This document shows, one piece after another, positions 55,961 through 64,000 of a DNA stretch of 64,000 nucleotides. Source of the DNA: Gnetum montanum (lineage: Eukaryota > Streptophyta > Gnetopsida > Gnetales > Gnetaceae); the NCBI GenBank assembly GCA_015680685.1, contig MNCI01005867.1:712813-776812 (forward strand). The letters are read 5' to 3'. A program made the position numbers and the translations under genes. How positions within the stretch are numbered: the first letter of the stretch is position 1; every line of letters starts with the position of its first letter. The notes beneath the pieces were generated by a model. That model searched no databases. It worked only from the letters and a program-made list of their open reading frames with translations, and had not been told where the DNA came from.

Positions 55961-58646
55961 TAGGGTAGTGATAAAACATTGGGGTTATTATGCTAAAAAA
56001 ATGACCAAGTTTAAAATGTTGAAAAATTAACTAAGTATGAAAAAGCTGAAAATTTATATAAGGATGGAAATATATCAAAGGAGATAGAATGATTCTAAGT
56101 ATGCAACATGATTCAATATGCATAGAATAATAAAATCAAAGCACCATGATATGGGAAAGGGTTTAGATTCCCTTTTCTAGTAAATAGAAAAGATTTATTG
56201 ATGATCAAATAACATTTTCCTCATATAGAGTGTTAAGACTACATGTGTTAAAAAAAGTGCAAGTGTAGGAAAACTAACAATGAAAACCCAACTTAAGACT
56301 AAAATGTGGGTTTGAGGAGTAATTTTAAACCTCTAGCAAGTAGGTATATGGATGGTATAGTTGTAGGAATGATATGTGTAGTGCCTAAAAAATTCAGTGC
56401 TAGAGATTTAAAAATTTCAATGCAAAACAATTTTACTCACAGATCCATTGGCCTTGAAAAAGGATCTAGAGTGTCCTAGATGGTCTTGTTGATCACCTAG
56501 GGACTTAGAAATCTATTACCAAATTAGAAAATATAAAGATGAAGAATGTATGTAATAGTGGTTTAACTACCAGATCCAAGAATGAGAATATTGAAATGAA
56601 TGAAATAATGTATCAAAATAAAGAAAACTACAACTTTGTATTAATGCATTGTAAGAAAAAAAGGTTTAGGAAATATAGAATATGGTTCTAAATACATGAG
56701 AACACAGAAATATCTTTGATGTCTGATCTAGATAGTAGTGTGTATTCTACCACTAGAATTGTACTTGTCATTCCCAATCAATATGTTCTTAAGTTTTTCC
56801 TATTGCAATTTTGCTCTACTCTAGATGTTCTACATTGGTGAGAAATAGTTATGAACTTTTGGAGATCTACAATGCTTTAAAAGTCTCAAGTTTAGTTGAA
56901 TGTCAAAAATTCCAAAAGTCCTTTCAATGAAGCAAATTTGGGTTTAAATAGGGTATAAAGGTCCTGATTTGTTGTTGATTAATTCTGCCATGATTGCTAC
57001 CAAATTTCAAATATATTCTACCATGTTTAGAGCACTTTTTTTGGTAGCATATGAGCTAATTTTGCTAATTTCTTACCCCACATGCTTCCCCCATACATTG
57101 CCAAACATGTGGGCTTAAATCCTAAATTCCACATGTTGTCTTTGCAGGTTGCCTAGTGTGTGGAACTGTAATGCTCAACATGTGAGATAAAAATACCAAA
57201 GTTTGTAGCTTGTGAAGCATTCTCAACCCCCACATGTTGGGATACATGGAATTTGTAGCCTATGGAGCATTCTTTTGGCTTCCACAAGCTAGAATATAGA
57301 CATTCATAGCGAGTGAAGCATTTTTAGCCTCTATAAGCTAAGATGCATGAGATCTATAGTGTATGGTCTATAGATCTCAATTTTTACATTGAAGACTACC
57401 CTAAGTTCCATCAATACATGGCAAATGAATGATTTTTGGGGAAAATAAGGCAATTGTATCTACTTTTATAGTTCCACCAAATTATCATAAGAGGTTTTAG
57501 CTATGGGCTTTTGAACTGTAACATGAATTTCCTTTGGGGTGTTTCATTAGCCTCTCTTTGTTGATGTTTTAAGGATTGACCTAAGAGACATTAACAAAGA
57601 ATGAGAAACACCACAACAGGTTCACCACTGGTGCTCCTTCTCCATGCTTGATTTTGTAGATGTTGAACCATACCCAAGAGTGCTTGTGATGGTGAAGTAA
57701 GGTCATGATACCAATATATGAGTTTGGGACAAGAGAAAGACTGTATTGGCTATTAGAAAATAGTCACATAGGTTAATAAGAAATTCCAAATGTTGACATC
57801 ATGGCTATAGTATGGCAGTGACATGCTTGCTGATCAAAATGGTCTTCATGCTATATGCTTAGACTACTAGTTACTCGATAATGTGTTAGAAGAACAAAAA
57901 CTTCACTCTTGGGCTTCTTTAGCCATTAGACTTCTCCCTTTTGCTTGTTTGGAGTTGTTGATTTGACTTTAGGCTTCATTGGCCTCTTGGATTTCTTGGT
58001 AATTTACTTTTCCACATTTTTTAATGTGTGAAACCTTCATTGAGTTTAATTGCTAAGGCCATTTTTTTTCGTTTTCTCATTGAATGACATGTATTACATC
58101 CAATGAACTTGATGTCGGAGCATGTTGAAGAAGATGTCACATGACCATAGTGCATGAATGTTAAACATAGGAATTTATTATCAACATGGGCAAGGAAGGT
58201 TATAGTTTGCCTATGGGGTAATGGCTTAAGAGTGGTAATGGAAGTGATGTGAGGCAACACTCTTACCACAACATGACAAACTAACCAAATCTAATGCATT
58301 CAGATCATGTGGTAACTTGCTGTTGTAATGAGTTGTACTTTTGTGATGACTTCAGGCTTCATCTTGCAAGAACAACTCCAAGAGGACAAGAAAAAAAGTT
58401 AAAGAATATGTGTATTTACAACAGATTTCTTAAGGCCACATGAGATAACAACCAGAATACAGGTCTCCATATGTTATAATTGGTAAAACATGAGAAATTT
58501 ATATTTTATTTCATAGATTTATACAAAGTTTGCAGTATCTTGTTATGCTAAAAAAGAAAGAAAAAGAGGCTACATAGGCTTGCTTGTTGTAGGTTACAAA
58601 GGTTATTGATATCAATCGTTCATTCATACCTACAAATAAAGGCAAA
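55961..58646. other. Unrecognised AT-rich DNA
   Basis: Possibly the decayed rest of H or older DNA; I see no motif that proves either. It contains a degenerate minisatellite at 57198-57350. Confidence 0.4.
57198..57350. repeat. Degenerate ~50-bp minisatellite, three units
   Basis: Units start TTTGTAGCTTGTGAAGCATT, TTTGTAGCCTATGGAGCATT and TTCATAGCGAGTGAAGCATT and end with AAGCTAGGATAC-like sequence; a fourth partial unit may follow. Confidence 0.6.
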
Positions 58647-59520
58647 TGATGAGTGGTGGAGTAACCCAACACCCAAGTATACAAGTCATAGGTGTTCACA
58701 TGTGACCAAATTGTAATCTATGGACATGGTAGTGTAATTATGCTAGCAATTGGTTTAAGTTCAAGATTATTATCTTCCCACATGGAGCTAGTGAAGTCTA
58801 TGTGTATGGTTTAGATAACTGTGAGGTATATGATATTTGATGTTGGTAGGCCATTGTTACTCCTAACAAACATAATGAAAATGAAAGTAGTTTCTAACTC
58901 TAAGTAAAATAAGTAAAATGAATCTAGTTTAGCCTATGGTGATGAGCATCCATTCTTGATCTTCCATACACACCTTGGGATTTTTGTAACTACTACTAGG
59001 ATACCAAGTGTACCGCTACTGGGCATACCAAGCGATAGCATTATTGGGTTACTAAGTAATTATACTTAAAGTACTCAAGATCAGGATTACTTATTTTTCT
59101 TAATAAAAATAGTAATAGAAAGTGCATGGAATAGTGAATCATTAACTAATAAAACACAGTAAACATTATGCTAAGTAAAATAGGAAACTAGGAGAATGCT
59201 ACAATAGCATGAAATAGCTTGATCTTTATTACTGGTAACAGTTGTGCCCTAGTACAAGATGTTCAAATAAAGACTTCATTGACTAAGTCACACTACACTG
59301 TGGGCATTCATACTTTTAAGTAGTAGATTACAAAAATAAACTGAAAGAGTTATGTTACTATGGAACGAAAACTTATGTGAACTCATGTATCTAAGTGTTG
59401 TATTTATAGGCTTCACACATCTTGCAATATAGGATCTATGATGTTGTAGCTTATGCTACAATATTGGATATATGGCATCATAGATATGATATTGTAGCTG
59501 AATAAAAATTGACTTTATCA
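58647..59520 (-). repeat. 3' LTR of element F
   Basis: 874 bp; plus-strand start TGATGAGTGGTGGAG (LTR end) and finish TTTATCA (minus TGATAAAG). In place of GATATCGC arrays its U3 has ATATTG/GATATGATATTG and a TGTAGC..GCTACA inverted repeat (59440-59505). TATA-like TATTTATAGG near 59400. Confidence 0.83.
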
Positions 59521-59535
59521 TACCCCCATGACTAA
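59521..59535 (-). promoter_or_regulatory. Polypurine tract of element F
   Basis: Minus-strand TTAGTCATGGGGGTA next to the 3' LTR. Confidence 0.82.
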
Positions 59536-59714
59536 TTGGAAACTCATCCTCATGTTAAGAAAAATGAGGATAGAGTCCTTACAAAATTTTGAGGTAGACT
59601 TACATGATACTATTTACATGATACTAAATGCCACATTGGTGTTTACAAAATTGACACAAGTTATAACAAGACAAATTAGACCAAAATAAAACAAGTGTTG
59701 AAGCTCGATGTAGC

Positions 59715-62479
59715 TTAGGTAGTGCTAGGTGGTGGTGGCTCCTCCATTGATTGCTTCCCCTTATCATCAGACATCTTAAATTTGTATTTGTTGAGAAACA
59801 CTTGAAGTTTCTCTTCCTCCATTTTGGGATCATGTACCATCCATGCTAATTATGCAATGTGTGATGGAGCTGGTACATTCCATGAACATGGAAATTGTGG
59901 AAACATTTGATTGGCCTTAATGTACCATGTTGCAGATTGCCTCCTCTCTTCTTCAAGTACCCTAGCCATCTTGCGTAACTCCTAATAATCAGACATTCTT
60001 CTATCCAGGTTTTCTATAGCATCTTTTTGCCCTTGGTAGTTGACCTTTACTACTTCTAGCTTAGAATTTTCCACTTGAAGCTTTTGCAAAGCATCCTTAT
60101 GATCAACAAATTCCTTCTCATATAATGCATATATAGCCTTTGCTTGTTGTTCTAGCTCATTTTTGGGCCTACTTATTGTTAACATGGCCAAGTTAGCATA
60201 TTGCAAGTTTGCTAACCCCATGTATTCTATTAAATCTTCTATCTGTAGGTCTCTATTTTTAATCTTTGCTTGGTGGGCATTAGCATAGCTATCCAAGATG
60301 GGTTGCCAATCTATATTCTATGCTAAAATGGAGTTGATTTGGGCCTTTGCCTTCTGGATTTCCTTCTCATTGATTTATTTGTACATGCCCACTTGATTGT
60401 GGAAATGTTCTTTGAGCCTTTCATGCCTCTTCGCTTCATTCTGCCATGCACTTATTTCAATGGATAATTTTTGTTGGATGATGTGTACCTCCTCAATTAA
60501 GAGGGTTTTATTTGCTTGTGTAAGGTGGCTCATATCCTGGTAGACCCTCATTAGTTGTTCTCCTAACTAATGGATGCTCTATTCAAGGATGTTTTTCTGC
60601 TTCTCCACATTGGTCAACCTAGCATTTTCTACAAGTTGTTTAGTCTTTTATTATACTATGCTGAGTGCCTTTGTATGTGTGTATGTTTGTGCTTCTGCTA
60701 CTAAGGCATTCCACATCGCTTTCTCCTTCTCATTCTCCATCTATTTATTGTGCTTTATGATGTAATTAATTTAATTTTTTCTAAACTGGTCTAGTTGATC
60801 AGGTGTAATGAAATGAGTAGGATCTCTCTATTCTACCCTTAGGGTTGTGAGTTCTTCATATAATCTGCAAACTTCATTTTCTTCATTCTCCACCCTAGTC
60901 TCTACCATGACTAGCTTACCCTAGATTGTGTTGAGTTCTGACCACAATGTAATGAAATCACTTGGGATGTCAAAAAGATTTGTCATGACTTTCCTTATCT
61001 ACAATAGTCGATCTAGAACATCCTCATGATCTATAGGAGTTATCGAGGTACCAATTAGCATTTGAGCATCTTTGGCTTTAGAAAGATTAGCTAGCAACAT
61101 AACAAGTACATTGAATGATTCATTTATGTGATTTGTAATCATTTTTATGAATCTTATTGCATCTTGGTTCTACATAATCACAATTGTGGCTCCTTCACTA
61201 GTAGCACCACTTGGAATGATGCAACATTTTGAGAAATCTATTATGACCATTGTTCCTCTTTTCCTAACTGCAATGAGATGTGTCCACCAGTAGGGTCTAT
61301 GGAAACTACTAGTTAAATGGCATTATCAATGACTTTTAACAAATTAGCCTCCTCATGGGTTCCCCAATTAATGGTCTTTGCAATTTGTTGCAAATGACTC
61401 ATTGATGGCTTGTCATCTTACAATAACGGTGGTGGAACTTGTTGTTGTTGTTGTACTTACTACTGTTGTTGCTCTTGCTACTACCTAGTGGGTCCTACTT
61501 GTTGTTGTTGCATAGTAGTTTGGGTGGTTTTCCCATTATTTGTTTGTTCCTTCACCTGGTCCTTCTTTAGTGGTGCTGACTTGAGCATTTCAGCATAGGA
61601 AGCATTCTAAGCCTTCCTAGGAACATCATTGATGTACCCTAGGATTTCAACACATTTTCATAGCTTCTTCATAAGGCAAGCGAATGGAAGTATTGGCTTC
61701 TTTGTCTTATTTTCCTCAAACCACCATTAGATTTCAAGAAAATAGAGGTGTGTGATGTTTGTTTCAAAATTTTCCATTAAGATCACACTTCTTCTGGTCA
61801 CATAGGTTAATAGTATGTTCAATCTTTTTGTGGGAAACATGTGATATGTGCCAATTTTAAAGTAGATTATTTCTTCAAGAGTTAGCTCATTGTAGTCCTT
61901 GTCATGTTTGCCATATGCTCTTTGCAACCATAGTTTCCTTGTGTCTGTATCTAATTTAGTGGAGATATGTGCTACTTTTGCCCCTTCATTAGGTACATTA
62001 AGGGCTTTAGCTATTGCCTTGACAGAATATGAGACTAAGACTCTCTTAACGTTTACTATTGTATGTTCTTCTTTATTATGCCAAAATTAATAGGTCTTCC
62101 CTAAATACCATTCCTCATTGTTTGTAAGTGTAGGTCATAATGGTGACACTTGGAGCTGCATCTTCACTACTTTTGGAGAAAATTCTAGGAATGGACCAAA
62201 GTTGAGCTCTACAATCACTGTGGTCAAGATCGATTTCTCCTGGATGGCTTGGAGGTAATCTAGTGACAACGTGAGGCACTGTCCTTATGTTGGTGCTTGT
62301 GGATGTACTTCCTCTACTTGGGCTGAGTGTCCTGTAGTAGGAGTTTCTTAATGAAGGCTAAAAGATTTGGCCTCCTATTCATGTTCTGCTTGTGAGGTTT
62401 GTTCCCCTATTTAGCCTCATCCATGCCTCTTGCTTGTTGGTTGTGAAGGTCCACTTGTTGCTCCTATTTTTGGGGCCAT
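59715..62479 (-). pseudogene. Element F 3' ORF: third copy of the unknown helical protein
   Basis: The minus-strand ATG at 62479-62477 follows TTGTAG, as D and E follow TTGCAG; reading starts MAPKIGATSGP and ends at TAA 59717-59715, 2765 bp, the same length as D. It shares with D/E the globular segment (VIVELNFGPFLEFSPK, EEIIYFKIGTYHMFPTKRL, NITHLYFLEI) and the coiled-coil part (open 60296-59982: LIEYMGLANLQYANLAMLT, ELEQQ, KLEVVKVNYQGQKDA). It is much more diverged than D is from E, so it samples an older branch. Stops inactivate it. Gag and the 5' LTR would lie beyond the window. Confidence 0.7.
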
Positions 62480-63651
62480 CTACAATCATCTAGAGTTTGG
62501 AAATTATTAAAATGTTTAATCTAATTCTTGATAACCCTTTGCTTACTCGTACCTTTTACAAGATCAATTACTTAGCCTGTAATGATTGTAGAGTTAGAAA
62601 TTTCTTTTCAAAAAGGAACCCCGTAGGTGCTACTTTCCTTATAACCCTTCATAGTTATTTATTTTTTTCTCTCATTTATGACTTATGATAGTTGGTATGG
62701 TTCATAAAGAGGATTAGTTAAGTATTTTTGGCTTCAGTGTGATTGATTTGCTTTAAAAATTTTCATTTTTCCCTTCATGCTTACCTTTCTAATATCTTCT
62801 AGGTGTTAGAAAATTCTGACTCAAGGTTTAGCGATATCACACTAAGCACTCCACCACAACTAAATTGAGAACTCTAGGATCGACAAGGGTTAAGAAATTG
62901 AAGCTATGAATGTGAAGTTATGAGTGTGTGAAGTTGGTAGGTTAGATCTCTTAGTTTAGAAGAAAAATGACAAAAATTCCCCTTGCTTCAAAAGTTGAAA
63001 ATGAAAATTTCACTAAGTTCCTTGTGCTATATATAGTTTTTGTGCACTATGATATTAGAGATCTGATATTGGAGGTGAAAATTTCAAATGTTTCATTGAG
63101 TTTTTGTGAAGAAAAATGAGTCGATTGGAATATTTGGAAGACATGAAACATGTTTAGAGGTTCTTGGGCTAGGAATGATGCATATTTTTTTAAAATTTTG
63201 CATAAAAAGTGTAGAAAGAAGGAATCTCGAGCTATGAAAGTATATTAAGTGCTTATAAGATGGATGAGATGGGTAATGAATTCTTGTCATATGAATGGAT
63301 TATGGAATTAGTAAGGAAAATTTTATTAGCATTTATTTTTGTTGGAAGGCTCAAGATGATGTGGAATTACTTAGTAGGTATAAGATACAATAGTTATATA
63401 AGTGGATCCTCCCCAAAGCAAGCTCTAGTCCTTAGTGCACTTGTATAACCACACCTAAAGTTTCCTTAGGCACTCAAGGAGTTGAATGTAAGACATACCT
63501 ATGTAGCAAAACACACATGTTAGTATCACTAGATTGGGAAAATGTCACTATGCTACACAAACCCACAAGTTATAATTATTCATATAGTGAGATGAGATAG
63601 TCTTAGAAGGGATTGTAGAAATTGGGATGTGAGATGTCTTACCATAGGTGT
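62480..63651 (-). other. Leader region of the element F 3' ORF
   Basis: Non-coding. In minus-strand order: the stem-loop block (arms 63440-63450 and 63392-63402, loop containing GCTTGCTTTGGGGAGGAT), then two GATAT motifs beside CTATATATAG (63027-63075), the place where D has its internal promoter-like module. Interrupted at 63651 by the next LTR. Confidence 0.6.
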
Positions 63652-64000
63652 TGATGAGACGCGGTTTACACTAGGCTGCGATATCGCGTACGCGATATCG
63701 CGACCGACGCGATATCGCGTCTTCTCCTGTGATATCGCGTACGCGATATCGCGTCGTACCGCCATTTCTATAAATAAGAGGTGGCACTCCCCTTTTTCCC
63801 CAAATCCTGGCTAGTGTAGCGAAGCTCTGGCAGATTGATCACTCCAGAGTTAGAATTTTTTCCCATGTGCCCGCAGTAGGAGTCCTAGAGTGAACGGCTC
63901 TTTATTCGAGCAGCTTGTAACCTGAACCCAAGTTGTGTACGGCAATAAAGACGAACTTGATTGGATAAACCTTGCAGCACGTGGTTTCATTTATTGCTTT
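63652..64000 (+). repeat. LTR (start only, runs off the window)
   Basis: Begins TGATGAGACGCGG, the same subfamily as the solo LTR at 53649. It has the densest palindrome array: a perfect 24-bp palindrome at 63678-63701 and a near-perfect one at 63730-63753, directly before TATAAATAAGAGG (about 63769). Poly(A)-type AATAAAGACG near 63943. Whether it is a solo LTR or the start of a complete element cannot be told. Confidence 0.85.

Noticed and set aside
61410-61598. Cys/Tyr-rich ORF (plus strand)
   Set aside because: Antisense of a Gln/Asn-rich low-complexity part of the F 3' ORF (CAA/GTT repeats).

Overview
The window is plant nuclear DNA made almost entirely of old, nested LTR retrotransposons. 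Evidence: Ty3/Gypsy pol of the Athila/Tat type (FMDD reverse transcriptase motif, MPFGLCN-type block, primer site complementary to plant tRNA-Asp, no chromodomain), a Ty1/Copia element, and a decayed plant-like importin-alpha fragment. I find no intact host gene, tRNA, rRNA or CRISPR array. The density, age and nesting suggest a very large genome, perhaps a gymnosperm, but the sequence does not prove the species.

Layout. 1-5220: element A (minus), an Athila-like derivative that kept gag and protease but lost RT-RNaseH-integrase. It sits next to an older gag relic, B (minus, about 5221-7510). 7511-12468: AT-rich DNA with small duplications and an importin-alpha pseudogene (11071-11640). 12469-48958: one Copia element (plus, target duplication AAAGG), split into pieces by three later insertions: C (12957-20717, minus, TSD GATAG), D (21253-29956, plus, TSD GCTAG) and E (31201-48199, plus, imperfect TSD GATGA/GCTGA). 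E itself carries element G (35253-44130), the only copy with recognisable protease, RT, RNase H and integrase; G lost its 3' end in a deletion that fused it to the 3' half of E. 48964-52490: unrecognised DNA. 52491-55960: H, a minus-strand Gypsy relic (3' UTR and integrase), broken by a solo LTR (53649-54592, TSD GATGG). 58647-63651: F (minus), the 3' part of a third copy of the D/E type. 63652-end: start of another LTR.

How the parts may work together (inference). Two related families share LTR ends (TGATGGGAYGC...CACTCATCA), the tRNA-Asp primer site and the polypurine tract (GTCRTGGGGGTA). Family I (A, C, G, H) has or once had pol. Family II (D, E, and probably F) has gag and a separate ~2.76-kb 3' ORF but no pol in D and E, so it probably depended on Family I enzymes. 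Three features look undescribed: a stem-loop with an invariant loop and a partly covarying stem in members of both families; an internal promoter-like module (GATATCGC palindromes plus TATA box) ahead of the 3' ORF that copies the LTR U3 design; and dense GCGATATCGC palindrome arrays directly upstream of the LTR TATA boxes.

All coding regions carry stops or frameshifts; G also lost catalytic residues of protease, RNase H and integrase.
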